Source of the DNA: VRUE01 sp036376775
Lineage (GTDB): Bacteria; Actinomycetota; Thermoleophilia; Solirubrobacterales; 70-9
Direction: 5' to 3'
DNA: 20,073 bases
Assembly: GCA_036376775.1 (NCBI GenBank)
Contig: DASUZP010000158.1
Coordinates: 1 to 20,073, forward strand
Shown piece by piece: positions 1 to 8,086 of this stretch. The position numbers were made by a program, and so were the translations under genes. The number at the start of each line of letters is the position of its first letter. The first letter of the stretch is position 1. The notes beneath the pieces were generated by a model that saw only the letters and a list, made by a program, of their open reading frames with translations, was not told the DNA's origin and made no database searches.

Positions 1-1
1 C

Positions 2-124
2 ATGTTGCGCCAGGGCGGTTTCGACCGGGTCGAGATCGGCGCCGTGCGCGGCGGCCGCGTAGCCCGGCCGCCGCGCGCCTACCTGGGCCGCTTCTACGCG
101 GCGGTCGCGCGGCGGGAGGAGTAG
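2..124 (+). CDS. C-terminal end of an unidentified gene, possibly a methyltransferase (5' end outside window)
   Basis: An open frame runs from the window edge to a TAG stop at 122-124 and encodes about 40 residues, including AGF-type text (QGGFDRVEIG) and the ending RAYLGRFYAAVARREE. The pattern of a GF-x-V strand followed by a short variable stretch and an arginine-rich helix resembles the last strand and helix of class I SAM-dependent methyltransferases, but 40 residues are not enough to be sure. The stop lies 2 nt before the flippase start, and the flippase ribosome-binding site lies inside this gene, so the two are almost certainly co-transcribed. The ATG at the very edge could be internal. 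Function is a weak inference. Confidence 0.5.
   Translation: MLRQGGFDRVEIGAVRGGRVARPPRAYLGRFYAAVARREE
115..121 (+). promoter_or_regulatory. Ribosome binding site of the flippase gene
   Basis: GGAGGAG sits 5 nt before the GTG at 127. It is the clearest Shine-Dalgarno sequence at a gene start in the window and decides the GTG start of the flippase. It overlaps the end of the upstream gene. Confidence 0.7.
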
Positions 125-126
125 GC

Positions 127-2052
127 GTGGGGGCGGACGAGGCAGCGGCGGACGGGGCGGGGCCCGCCGAGCCGCCGCCGATACTCGGCGGCGAGCACGG
201 CGCCGGCACCCGCTACGCGGGCAGGATCAGCCGCCACGCCGCCGCCTACGGCGCCGGCTCCTTCTCGATGGCGCTGGCGGGCCTGGCGAGCGTCGCGATC
301 TTCACCCGCTACCTCGACCCGTCCGAATTCGGCAAGATGGCGGTGCTGACGACGGTGTCGATGCTCGTCACCCTGGTCGCCAGCCTGACGATCCTGCCGG
401 GGACGATGCGGCGCGTCTACGGGACCGGCGGCGAAGACGTCGGCGACGTCGACGTCGAGGACATGGCGAAAGCGGTGAGCCGCGATCCGCGGCTGGCGTC
501 GAGCACCGGCCTGGCGCTGATCGTGTTCACCGGCACCGTGCTGCTGCTGGCCGGCTGGTTCCTGCGCGAAGACCTGGCCGGCGCCTTCGGCAGCTCGCGC
601 GACGGGACGCTGATCTTCCTCTCGATCGGCGCTGGCGTGGCAGCCGCGGTGATGCGCTTCTGCCAGTACTTCCTCCGCATGCAGCTGCGCTCGGTCGCCT
701 ACCTGGCGGTCAGCGTGGTCAACGCCTTCGCCTCGATCGCGATCGCGATCCCGCTGCTCGAGGACGGGCTCGGCATCGAAGCGGTGGTGATCGGCCTGAT
801 CGTCGGCAACGCGATCGCCGCGGCGATCGGCTTCGTGCTCCTCGCCCCCGACCTGCGGCTCGCCGTCTCGCTGCGCGAGGCGAAGGAGATCATGCTCGGC
901 GGCATCGCCTACCTGCCGATCATCCTCTCCTTCCAGACGGTGATGCTCGCCGACACCCTGTTCGTCGCCGCCTTCGCCAGCTTCAGCCAGACCGGCCTCT
1001 ACAGGGTGGCCCAGAAAATCGCGATGCCGGTCTCCTTCGGCACCAGCGTGTTCCAGCAGAGCTGGGGACCGATGCGCCACGACCTGACCCAGGCGGCGGT
1101 CGACAAGCTCGACGAGTCCGGCGAGTACACGGCGCGGCTGCTGACCTACTACGCGGTCTTCGTCAGCGGGCTGATCCTGACCGTCGCCGTGCTCGCCGAC
1201 CAGCTGGTGCTGCTCGCCGCGGGCAACTTCGGCGATGCCGCCTCGCTGGTCCCGCTGACCACGGTCAGCGTCGCCGGGCACGGCTGGTTCATCTTCGTCT
1301 ACCGCAATTCGCGGATGAAAAGGAAAATGCACTGGCTGGTGGGGCTCTCGATGCTCGCCGGCACGCTTTTCGCCGCCGCCGCGGTGACGCTGATCCCGGG
1401 GCTGGGCGCGGCGGGCGCGCCGCTGGCGGCGATCATCGCCTGGGGCACGGCGACCTTGACGATGATGGCGGTCAGTCAGCATGTGCAGAGGATCCCGCTC
1501 GAGTACGCCAAGCTCGGCAAGCTCCTGGCCCTCATGCTGGTCGCCTGGGGGATCTCCCAGGCGCTGCCCGACACGCCGCTCGGTGTGGTCGGGGAGCTGG
1601 CGATCCTGTTGGCCTGGGCTGCTTCGCTCTTCTTCGCCGACGTCGTTCCCTTCGCCGAGCTGCGCTCGCTCGTCCGCTATGGCCAAGACACCTTCCAGAC
1701 CGGCTCCAAGCGCCACCTGCGCGCCAGGATCGAGAAGCTCGACGGCCTCGACGCCGAGCTCGTCGACCGGGTGATCCGTCGCCGCCAATCCCCCGAGCAG
1801 GTCGCCGAGCAGGCGGGAATGTCGCCGGACGAAGTGATGGCCCACGTCGTCCACGCCCTGCGCTGCGCCGCCGGTGGCGGCGAGCCCACCGAGGCCGACG
1901 CCAAGCTCGGCCACCTGATCCTCGTCCGCCGCCCCCGCGCCGAACGCGATGTCGGCATTCACATGGCCGTCCACGAAGGCGCCGACCCGATCGACACCGA
2001 CCTGATCGTGCGGGCGGTGGGGGCGGCAGGGTCGAGGCGCTGGCGGCGGTAA
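127..2052 (+). CDS. Wzx/MATE-like polysaccharide flippase with extra C-terminal HTH-like segment
   Basis: Predicted inner-membrane protein of 641 residues that would move lipid-linked glycan units across the membrane. After a charged N-terminus of about 35 residues there is a long run of hydrophobic helices, roughly twelve, ending near residue 515, as in MOP-superfamily polysaccharide exporters. Typical exporters are about 450-500 residues. Here about 110 more follow the last membrane segment. Residues 541-579 (starting LDAELVDRVI, with SPEQVAEQAGMSPDEV in the middle) look like the helix-turn-helix of sigma-70 region 4, and the remainder (LGHLILVRRP and on) is unrecognised. GTG start with a strong ribosome-binding site 5 nt upstream. 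The NTPase gene begins 1 nt after its stop. The long reverse-strand open frame over this gene is a GC-driven shadow. Flippase call is firm; substrate unknown. Confidence 0.85.
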   Translation: MGADEAAADGAGPAEPPPILGGEHGAGTRYAGRISRHAAAYGAGSFSMALAGLASVAIFTRYLDPSEFGKMAVLTTVSMLVTLVASLTILPGTMRRVYGTGGEDVGDVDVEDMAKAVSRDPRLASSTGLALIVFTGTVLLLAGWFLREDLAGAFGSSRDGTLIFLSIGAGVAAAVMRFCQYFLRMQLRSVAYLAVSVVNAFASIAIAIPLLEDGLGIEAVVIGLIVGNAIAAAIGFVLLAPDLRLAVSLREAKEIMLGGIAYLPIILSFQTVMLADTLFVAAFASFSQTGLYRVAQKIAMPVSFGTSVFQQSWGPMRHDLTQAAVDKLDESGEYTARLLTYYAVFVSGLILTVAVLADQLVLLAAGNFGDAASLVPLTTVSVAGHGWFIFVYRNSRMKRKMHWLVGLSMLAGTLFAAAAVTLIPGLGAAGAPLAAIIAWGTATLTMMAVSQHVQRIPLEYAKLGKLLALMLVAWGISQALPDTPLGVVGELAILLAWAASLFFADVVPFAELRSLVRYGQDTFQTGSKRHLRARIEKLDGLDAELVDRVIRRRQSPEQVAEQAGMSPDEVMAHVVHALRCAAGGGEPTEADAKLGHLILVRRPRAERDVGIHMAVHEGADPIDTDLIVRAVGAAGSRRWRR

Positions 2053-2053
2053 C

Positions 2054-5000
2054 GTGGCCGACGCTTTGGAAGCGGCGATCGATAGAGCGCTGAGCGACCT
2101 TTCTCCGGCCGACTTCCAGCGGCTTGCCGAGGCCTATGCGGAGATCCGCTGGGCGCAGCGGTACGCCCATCTGGTCCCACAGGGACGCAACGCCTTCAAC
2201 GCGACCACGGCCGGATGGCCCGATGCATGGGCGCCCAGCCCGACCGGGGACATCCACGCCGTCGAGGCGAGCCTCGACGCGAACTGGGGCCGGCACCTGG
2301 ATCGGGACATAGACGACGTGCACCTGCGCCAGGGGGCCGTCGAGAGCTTCGTCTTCGTCTCGGCGGCGCGGCAACCCGAGGAGAAGAGCCTCGAGCCGCG
2401 CCTTGCGGCGTTGTCCCGCGCGGGCATCGCTGCCGGTGACGTCGATCTGATCTTCCGCCAGCGACTCTGCCGGGAGCTCGCCCACAGCAGGTTTGCCCGC
2501 GTCAGGGCGACCCTGCTCAAGCTGCCCGCTTCGCCGACCCCCTTCGTCGACGTCGACAAGGCTCGCGGCCTCTTCGGCGATGGCTCCCCGGCGGCGTTTG
2601 CGCCGACCAAGGAGGAGTACTCGATTCCCGGCGGGGTCTGGCAGAACGAGGTGCTGCCGCGGGCGCGCCTGCATCTGGAGCGGCGGGGCTGGGCCTATGT
2701 CGAGGGCCACGGCGCCAGCGGCAAGACGGTCCTCTGCACCCAGCTCGGACTCGAGTGGATCGGCGACCTGAAGCCCGCTTACTACCTGGACATGACCACC
2801 GGGGACGGTGAGCTGCCGCGCATCGTCGAGACGATGACCCACTATGGCGGCGAGGACGTGCTCTTCATCGTCGACAACGTCCACATCGCCGAACTGGTGG
2901 TGGGCGAGCTCTTCGACAACTGGCGCTCGCGCCAGGATGGAAGCAGGCTCCTTCTCTCCGGCAGGAACACCTCGGTGGATCCGTGGAGCGGAACCGGCGA
3001 CTGCCTGCACGATGTCCGCAAGAAGGCTGTTCCGGTGCGCGCCGGGCCGGAGGACATCCTCGGGACCTACCGGCGCCTCGTCGGCCGGATCGGCCGCGAA
3101 GACGTCGAGCCGTCGCGGTTTCTCATCCACCGCTGGACGAAGCTATTCCGGGGCGATCTGGTGGCTTTTGGCGCCGCCTTGGTGCGCGAGCACCGGGTCG
3201 GGCGACCGTTCGGAGAGCTCTCCGCGGAGGACGCGGTCGACTACGTCAGCGAGGCGTACCTCGACCCCTACGCCGGCGATCCGCAGGCGCGTCGGGATCT
3301 GGTCACGATCTCGGCCCTGAGCGTGCTCGAGATACCGGCGCCGGTCTCGCTGGTCTCGCCGGCGCGGCTGAAGCCGTCGCTGGGGTCGGGGGCGGTGCTT
3401 CGCTCGCACGATCGGCACACGCTCAGCGCCGCGCACCCCGGGCTCGCGCGCCTGTTGCTCGCTGGCGCCGGCCGCACCGAGATCGACGTCGAGACACTCA
3501 CGCAGTGCGCCGAACGGGATGGCGATCTGGCCAGGCTCATCATCGGGCGGCTCTTCGAACGAAGGGAGTGGAGCGCCAGCCTCGCCATCTGTCGCTCGTT
3601 GGTGGCGCAGGGAGACTGGGCGGTTCTGCTGCACGACTCGCTCGAGGACTTCGTCGGGATCATCGACGGGATCAGGCGGACGGCAGAGGTTTCATGGGAG
3701 GAGCTGGACCGGACCGCCGCGCGGACATTGGACTGGGCCGAGGCGATCCGGCGCACGAGCGTCCGGCACCTGATTCCGGTTCTGAGGATCTGCGCGGCGC
3801 GGATGCCGCTCTGCTCGGCGGAGCTGCAGGCGGTGCTGTTTCCCGAAGACCGGCCGAGCCAATGGCTCGTCGAGCGGCTGAAAGAGGCGGGCCCGGCGCT
3901 CAATTCCCAGTTCAGAGGGGTGGTCGGCAAGTTCTTCGAGAGCGTCGGATGGGACGACCCGAGCGCCGAGGATCGTGAGCGCTGGGTCGACTCGGTCGCG
4001 ACCGGCATCGCCCGGCGCGGGCTGAAAAGGCGTGCCTGGCGGGACCTCCTGGCGTGCATAGGCGAGGGCCCCGGGTCCGCGGCGGCGTTGGACAGCCGCC
4101 TGGCGGCGTTGGACGACGAGACCTGGATCAAGGTCATCTCGCTCGGGTCTGCTCGGCGTGTCCGCCGCCTGATCAACCTGGGCCTGCCCCAGGTCGAGGC
4201 CCGCGTCGGCGGGATCCTCTCGGACAGGCGCCTCGCGGAAGAGTGGGTGCGGAGCGCCTCCGAGGGCGGCCCGGCGACGCTGACGCTGCGAATGACCCAG
4301 GCCTACGAGGCCTTGCCGGACCTGCACCGCGCGGTGAGCGAGGAGCTCGGTCGTGCCGGAGATGCCGAGGTCTGGGCCGACCGGACCCTGCGGCCCCGGA
4401 TAGCGCCCGGGGGCAAAGCGGTCGGTCGCCGCGGGGGGATCGGTCGCGCGGTGGCGCTCTCGCTGGTCTGCCCCGAGGACGCCCTGCCCTTCGTCGAGCG
4501 TGCGGACTGCGCGCTCGGGTCGGCGGAGCGGCGCCCGGCGTTGCGAGCGGCGATGAAGACGCAGACCGCGGAAAGCCTGGGCCAGGCGGTTCGCGAGGCG
4601 CCTCGGAGATGGCCGCGCTTCGACGCGCGTCTGGTCGAGTTCGCTTGCGACCGGGAGGTCACAGCGGCCCTAGCGCTCGAGCTGTCCAGCGCCCCGCTCT
4701 CGGAGCTGCGCCTGATGCTGGTCGACCATCCCCTCGCGCACGCGGTGATAGCCGAGGTCGTCCCGGCCACGTGGGAACTCGGCCGGCCAGTTCTCGAGGC
4801 GGGCAAGAGCTACTCGCATTTCCCGGCCGTCGCAGCGGGCCTTGCGCGCTTCGGACGCGAAGAGCTGGCCCGGCCGCCGGCCCTCCAGCTGGCAGGGGCC
4901 ATCGTCCGGAAGGAGGTGCCCTTAAGGAGGTTGCGACTGACGCACGCAAGCCATCTGTTCCGGCTCCTGCCGTCCACTGAGAACAGGCTGCGAGAGGAGC

Positions 5001-5530
5001 TCGCTTCGCGGCTCTCGGAGGGGGATTGGTTGAGCTCGATGCCGTCGATGCTCAGCGTGAACGAGACCGCCCAGGCGCTCTACTCCCTTTGGTGCTACGG
5101 GCCTGAGCTGATGCGATTCGTGACGCCCGACGGGTTCAAGCACCGGCTCGTGACCGAGCTCGATGGCGGGCCGCGCACGGCGGCGCTGCGGCTTTGGGGC
5201 GCCGTCTCGCTGATCTGCGACGAACCGCTGCCTCAGCCGGGCTGGCTGAGCTCGGCCTTCGCCTCCGAGCTCCTCGATTATCCCCGCTGGCAGATCGAGT
5301 ACTTGCGGCCGGGGGCGGTGCAGACCCTGCTGGGCCTGCGCGCCGCCTCGGCGTCCGGCGCCGAGCTCTGTCTACCGGAGTCGCAGATCGTCGCGGCGCT
5401 CGCCCGCCTCAGCGCCACCGACGCCAAGAATGCCCGCCAGGCAGAGCTCGGCGAGTCCCTCGCAGCCTGGCTCGAGGAGTCGCTTGAGATGGGAGGCAAG
5501 CTCTATCGCCATTGTGGTTCGGCGATGTAG
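2054..5530 (+). CDS. Large P-loop NTPase with nuclease-like N-terminus (STAND-like, possible defence protein)
   Basis: A 1158-residue soluble protein. Residues 218-225 are GHGASGKT, a Walker A loop; 269-274 are VLFIVD, a Walker B strand; LLLSGR at 299-304 resembles the sensor strand of NACHT/STAND ATPases. Near the N-terminus, GWPDAW (54-59) followed by HAVEAS (68-73) resembles the D...ExK core of PD-(D/E)XK nucleases, with D57 and E71 in place but serine where lysine is expected, so it may be degenerate. From about residue 400 to the end the protein is leucine/alanine-rich amphipathic helix pairs, like the TPR/HEAT-type sensor half of STAND proteins. GTG start 1 nt after the flippase stop suggests translational coupling. 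Its 3' end overlaps the convergent GT2 gene by 28 bp. NTPase is certain; the nuclease and the defence role are inference from architecture. It is not a known glycan-pathway enzyme. Confidence 0.75.
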   Translation: MADALEAAIDRALSDLSPADFQRLAEAYAEIRWAQRYAHLVPQGRNAFNATTAGWPDAWAPSPTGDIHAVEASLDANWGRHLDRDIDDVHLRQGAVESFVFVSAARQPEEKSLEPRLAALSRAGIAAGDVDLIFRQRLCRELAHSRFARVRATLLKLPASPTPFVDVDKARGLFGDGSPAAFAPTKEEYSIPGGVWQNEVLPRARLHLERRGWAYVEGHGASGKTVLCTQLGLEWIGDLKPAYYLDMTTGDGELPRIVETMTHYGGEDVLFIVDNVHIAELVVGELFDNWRSRQDGSRLLLSGRNTSVDPWSGTGDCLHDVRKKAVPVRAGPEDILGTYRRLVGRIGREDVEPSRFLIHRWTKLFRGDLVAFGAALVREHRVGRPFGELSAEDAVDYVSEAYLDPYAGDPQARRDLVTISALSVLEIPAPVSLVSPARLKPSLGSGAVLRSHDRHTLSAAHPGLARLLLAGAGRTEIDVETLTQCAERDGDLARLIIGRLFERREWSASLAICRSLVAQGDWAVLLHDSLEDFVGIIDGIRRTAEVSWEELDRTAARTLDWAEAIRRTSVRHLIPVLRICAARMPLCSAELQAVLFPEDRPSQWLVERLKEAGPALNSQFRGVVGKFFESVGWDDPSAEDRERWVDSVATGIARRGLKRRAWRDLLACIGEGPGSAAALDSRLAALDDETWIKVISLGSARRVRRLINLGLPQVEARVGGILSDRRLAEEWVRSASEGGPATLTLRMTQAYEALPDLHRAVSEELGRAGDAEVWADRTLRPRIAPGGKAVGRRGGIGRAVALSLVCPEDALPFVERADCALGSAERRPALRAAMKTQTAESLGQAVREAPRRWPRFDARLVEFACDREVTAALALELSSAPLSELRLMLVDHPLAHAVIAEVVPATWELGRPVLEAGKSYSHFPAVAAGLARFGREELARPPALQLAGAIVRKEVPLRRLRLTHASHLFRLLPSTENRLREELASRLSEGDWLSSMPSMLSVNETAQALYSLWCYGPELMRFVTPDGFKHRLVTELDGGPRTAALRLWGAVSLICDEPLPQPGWLSSAFASELLDYPRWQIEYLRPGAVQTLLGLRAASASGAELCLPESQIVAALARLSATDAKNARQAELGESLAAWLEESLEMGGKLYRHCGSAM

Positions 5531-6309
5531 TGCTTGGTGTGCGGCTCGGTCGAATCCAGCTCCTCGCCGGGCTGCTCGATGCGAAGCTCCGCTCGCCTGG
5601 GTAGGCGGATGTCTGAAGCTGAAATCTCGGAGCGCCATCCGTGCCAGCCCGACTCGACCTCCTCGGGGTCATACCTCTTCTGAACGTACTTCTCGATTGC
5701 GTGGGGGACGCTGAGGAAGAGGTAGTGCTTCATCGGGAAGGATTCCGGGTACATCCTCAGCCTCTCGAAGCGCACCTCGTGGCCGCCCGACCAGGCGATC
5801 TCTGCCGATGGGTTTGCCTTCCAAGCCTTCAGTTGGTGGTTGGACCTAGGAGCAAAGGGGTAATAGGTGCGAAGCGTCCGCTGGAAATCTCCGTGGTCAT
5901 GGTCGGGGGCCTCCCGCGTGGGCAGAAAGGTGAACTCGTTGAAGTTCACGGCGTTGAATCCCGCGCCGTCGACCGTGGCGAGAGCCCGTTCGAGCGTCTG
6001 CCCCCTCGACGGCGGCAGCCGGATCTCGTCCGGGTCGAGATGGATGAACCAGTCGGCGTCCAGCTCTCGCGATAGCTCCTCCTTGCGCTCAAGCAGGGAG
6101 CGCCAGACGTAGCGGTCGCCGTCGCCACGGGGGAATGACTCGATATCGATCAGCCCCCGGCCCAGCCAAGCTTCGGCCAGCTCGACCGTGTTGTCGGTCG
6201 AGCAGTTGTCGATCAGGTAGGCCTCGATCCCGTGCTCGGCAAGCTGCCGCAGGCAGGGATCGATGAACCGCCGCTCGTTATAAGCGGCGATCAGCGCTAT
6301 GACTCGCAT
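5503..6309 (-). CDS. Glycosyltransferase family 2 (GT-A fold)
   Basis: Cytoplasmic enzyme of 268 residues predicted to transfer a sugar from a nucleotide donor. The N-terminus (VIALIAAYNE) is the first strand of the GT-A fold; LIDNCSTDNT at 32-41 is the usual nucleotide-binding segment; HLDPDE at 90-95 is the metal-binding DxD region. The short length and the phrase DWFIHLDPDE match the small GT2 subfamily seen in Pfam Glyco_tranf_2_4. It is the last gene of a minus-strand operon, 30 bp after the GT-D-type gene, and its stop overlaps the end of the convergent NTPase gene. No clear ribosome-binding site. Acceptor and donor unknown. Confidence 0.85.
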   Translation of the reverse strand: MRVIALIAAYNERRFIDPCLRQLAEHGIEAYLIDNCSTDNTVELAEAWLGRGLIDIESFPRGDGDRYVWRSLLERKEELSRELDADWFIHLDPDEIRLPPSRGQTLERALATVDGAGFNAVNFNEFTFLPTREAPDHDHGDFQRTLRTYYPFAPRSNHQLKAWKANPSAEIAWSGGHEVRFERLRMYPESFPMKHYLFLSVPHAIEKYVQKRYDPEEVESGWHGWRSEISASDIRLPRRAELRIEQPGEELDSTEPHTKHYIAEPQWR

Positions 6310-6339
6310 GGCGATTGCCGCTCGAGCACCTGAACGATC

Positions 6340-7314
6340 TTAGGTAGATCGGCGTGGTCGGCCGGCTTCGGAGAGGGTCGCGTCGACCACCTGCGAGATT
6401 CTCTCCGCGTCGACTCGCGTGCCGTACAGTCGCTGCCCATGGGAGGCGATCTCGTCCATCGACATACCGAGTGCGTATAGGTCCAGCAGCCGCCGCTTCA
6501 GCCCACGAGTGATCTTGCCGACGATGCGGTCGAGAGCCGACCCCATGTCGAGCGCGATGCCTCCCTTGTCCCGGATGCTTATGCAGAGATCCTTGCCGAA
6601 CACTCCTGCGCCGACGAGGAAGACTTCGCCACGTTCGCGGACGGTGAGCTCCCGTCGAATGCGCGCGTGGGCGTCGGGCCAGATCGGCACATCGTGCATG
6701 ACGGCCTCATAGGCGCCGTCGACGTCTCGCACCAGGTGTTGCGATGGCACCTGGTAGACGGCGACATCGTCTAGACCCCACTCGCCCTCGAGCACGGGTT
6801 TGAGATCGCGACAGGAGATCGCGCTGACGCGGCGTCCCGCCAGCAGCGCGGGCAGCGCGTCCACGATTTGGTGGCCGAGCAGGTTGTGAGCCAGTGGGAC
6901 CGGCGGCCTGCCCGCCGCCACCCTCGCGGCATAGTGGGCGATCAACTTCCTCATCCGCATCTTGTGCCCGGCGTGGGCTCCATCGCGGAAGCGGATCCCG
7001 AGCACGTCAGCATTGTCGTAGGCGAGTGCCACGAGCGCTCCGATCTCGAGCGCATCCTCGGGCGAGAACGAAAGGCCGGTTTCTCGCTCAAGCGCATCGA
7101 TCGCCACCGTCATCGACTGCGTCTGGGTGGCGTCGGCCGCCAGCAGCTGTGCCTCCGAGTCGCCGAATCGTACGATGGCCGCGGGAATGCGCTTGTTCAC
7201 CCTGTATCGCAACCACTCTACGAACTCGTCCCGGGACATCAGCACCGTGCCGAGGGCGACCTCGTCGCCTCGGGGCATCAACGCGCTCATCGAGGCTGAA
7301 ACGGAGCTGTTCAT
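6340..7314 (-). CDS. GT-D-fold glycosyltransferase-like protein with C-terminal transposase-like HTH
   Basis: Protein of 324 residues from the ATG at 7314, which overlaps the deacetylase stop as ATGA; the open frame extends further upstream, but that part lies on top of the deacetylase gene and reads as a shadow. AIVRFGDSE (46-54) is the signature of the GT-D fold glycosyltransferase domain (DxE motif), a class linked to serine-rich glycoprotein and capsule synthesis. FLVGAGVFG and the surrounding strands near residue 225 complete a Rossmann-like half. The last 50 residues (LYALGMSMDEIASHGQ, then LYGTRVDAERISQVVDA) closely resemble the helix-turn-helix at the N-terminus of IS256/Mutator transposases. 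No inverted repeats or catalytic transposase sequence accompany it, so it appears to be a genuine fused domain. Middle gene of a three-gene operon. The enzymatic role is inferred from the motif. Confidence 0.75.
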   Translation of the reverse strand: MNSSVSASMSALMPRGDEVALGTVLMSRDEFVEWLRYRVNKRIPAAIVRFGDSEAQLLAADATQTQSMTVAIDALERETGLSFSPEDALEIGALVALAYDNADVLGIRFRDGAHAGHKMRMRKLIAHYAARVAAGRPPVPLAHNLLGHQIVDALPALLAGRRVSAISCRDLKPVLEGEWGLDDVAVYQVPSQHLVRDVDGAYEAVMHDVPIWPDAHARIRRELTVRERGEVFLVGAGVFGKDLCISIRDKGGIALDMGSALDRIVGKITRGLKRRLLDLYALGMSMDEIASHGQRLYGTRVDAERISQVVDATLSEAGRPRRST

Positions 7315-8006
7315 CGCAGTAGCTCCGACACCGTCACGGGTCGTAGGCCGCGCTCCAGCAGCGCGGGAACCAGGCGCCTGACCGCTTCGACGGTCGGTTG
7401 ACGGCTGTCGCTGTCGCGCTTGTCGGAGGAGATGCCGTCGTGCAGGCAGACGATGTCGCCGGGCTGCGCATTGGCCAGCACCGGCTCGAAGATTTCGTCG
7501 GCCGACTCGGCGGCCCAATCAGAAGAGCCGATCGACCGCAGGACGACCGCCGACACGCCCATCCCCGCCGCCGCTTCCGAAACCGCCTCCGGGGCGCTGA
7601 AGTAGGGAGGGCGGACGAGGTCGGGACTGGGAGCCCCTGCCGCCTGGATCGCGTCCGCGGTGCGCGCAATCTCGTCGCGCAGCTCGGCGCGGCTCTGGGT
7701 GGATGCGTTCGTGTGACTCCACAGATGGTTGCCGAGCTCGTGGCCGGCTGCGGCAAGAGCAGCCACCGTACCGGGCCGCTCCTCGACCGCCGCGCCGCGC
7801 AGGAAGAAGGTCGCCTGGCAGTCGAACCCCTCGAAGGCAGCGGCGACATCCGCCGTCCAGCGCGAGGGCCCGTCGTCGAAGGTCAGCGCGATCTCGACCC
7901 GCTCGCCTTCGCCCCGGTGCACGATCCTCGGCCCGTCGGGATTCCCTGGCAGCGCTTTCTCCCGTGGCTCCGGCCTTACCACGTGGAATCCGGGCGGAGC
8001 GCGCAC
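7311..8006 (-). CDS. Polysaccharide deacetylase (NodB / carbohydrate esterase 4 family)
   Basis: A 231-residue metal-dependent deacetylase expected to remove N- or O-acetyl groups from sugars. All five CE4 motifs are visible: TFDDGP at 42-47 (catalytic base and metal aspartate D44/D45), HLWSHT at 94-99 (metal histidines H94 and H98), RPPY at 132-135, DW at 163-164 and LHD at 188-190 (catalytic histidine). There is no signal peptide or membrane segment, so it probably acts in the cytoplasm on a precursor, which is less common than secreted CE4 enzymes. The GTG start at 8006 is supported by a -10-like box 6 nt upstream, giving a leaderless transcript. First gene of the 8006-5503 operon; its TGA overlaps the next ATG. 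Confidence 0.88.
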   Translation of the reverse strand: MRAPPGFHVVRPEPREKALPGNPDGPRIVHRGEGERVEIALTFDDGPSRWTADVAAAFEGFDCQATFFLRGAAVEERPGTVAALAAAGHELGNHLWSHTNASTQSRAELRDEIARTADAIQAAGAPSPDLVRPPYFSAPEAVSEAAAGMGVSAVVLRSIGSSDWAAESADEIFEPVLANAQPGDIVCLHDGISSDKRDSDSRQPTVEAVRRLVPALLERGLRPVTVSELLR

Positions 8007-8012
8007 CGTGCG

Positions 8013-8018
8013 ATCTTA
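8013..8018 (-). promoter_or_regulatory. Predicted -10 box of a leaderless promoter for the deacetylase operon
   Basis: Minus strand reads TAAGAT, then 6 nt, then the GTG start codon. A -10 hexamer at this distance puts the transcription start at or next to the start codon. A weak -35 candidate, TTGGAG, lies at 8043-8038 with a 19-nt spacer. Confidence 0.55.
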
Positions 8019-8067
8019 TCCGGGACGCCTGCGATTTCTCCAAGAGTTCTGGCGATACTCGGGCCGG

Positions 8068-8073
8068 TACGGT
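8068..8073 (+). promoter_or_regulatory. Possible -10 box for the sulfotransferase at 8087
   Basis: TACGGT lies 13 nt before the ATG at 8087, facing away from the deacetylase promoter. There is no Shine-Dalgarno sequence, so any leader would be very short. The match is weak and no -35 is clear. Confidence 0.3.
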
Positions 8074-8086
8074 AGACGTCTTCGCG

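Noticed and set aside
94..1974. 626-residue open frame on the minus strand opposite the flippase
   Set aside because: The flippase has clear membrane-protein composition and a strong ribosome-binding site. The reverse frame is rich in R, H, D, E, Q and G with no domain, the usual mirror of GC-rich third positions.
1532..3130. 532-residue open frame on the minus strand across the flippase-NTPase junction
   Set aside because: It spans two well-supported genes, has low-complexity arginine-rich ends and no recognisable motif.
2983..4980. Long plus-strand frames inside the NTPase gene (2983-3978, 4054-4980)
   Set aside because: Arginine, glycine and alanine-rich shifted-frame readings of the NTPase; no motif and no start signal.
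6340..6489. Remnant of an inserted IS256-type element
   Set aside because: Only the HTH-like part is present, in frame with the GT-D domain, without a catalytic region, terminal repeats or target duplication that I could see.
7315..7518. 68-residue N-terminal extension of the GT-D protein
   Set aside because: It lies over the deacetylase active-site coding region, looks like a shadow (RRHRLPARRHLL), and the ATGA overlap at 7311-7314 gives a better start.
7703..8086. Upstream extension of the 8087 sulfotransferase frame
   Set aside because: The extension is antisense to the deacetylase, is arginine/proline-rich, and the paralog starts at the residue equivalent to 8087.
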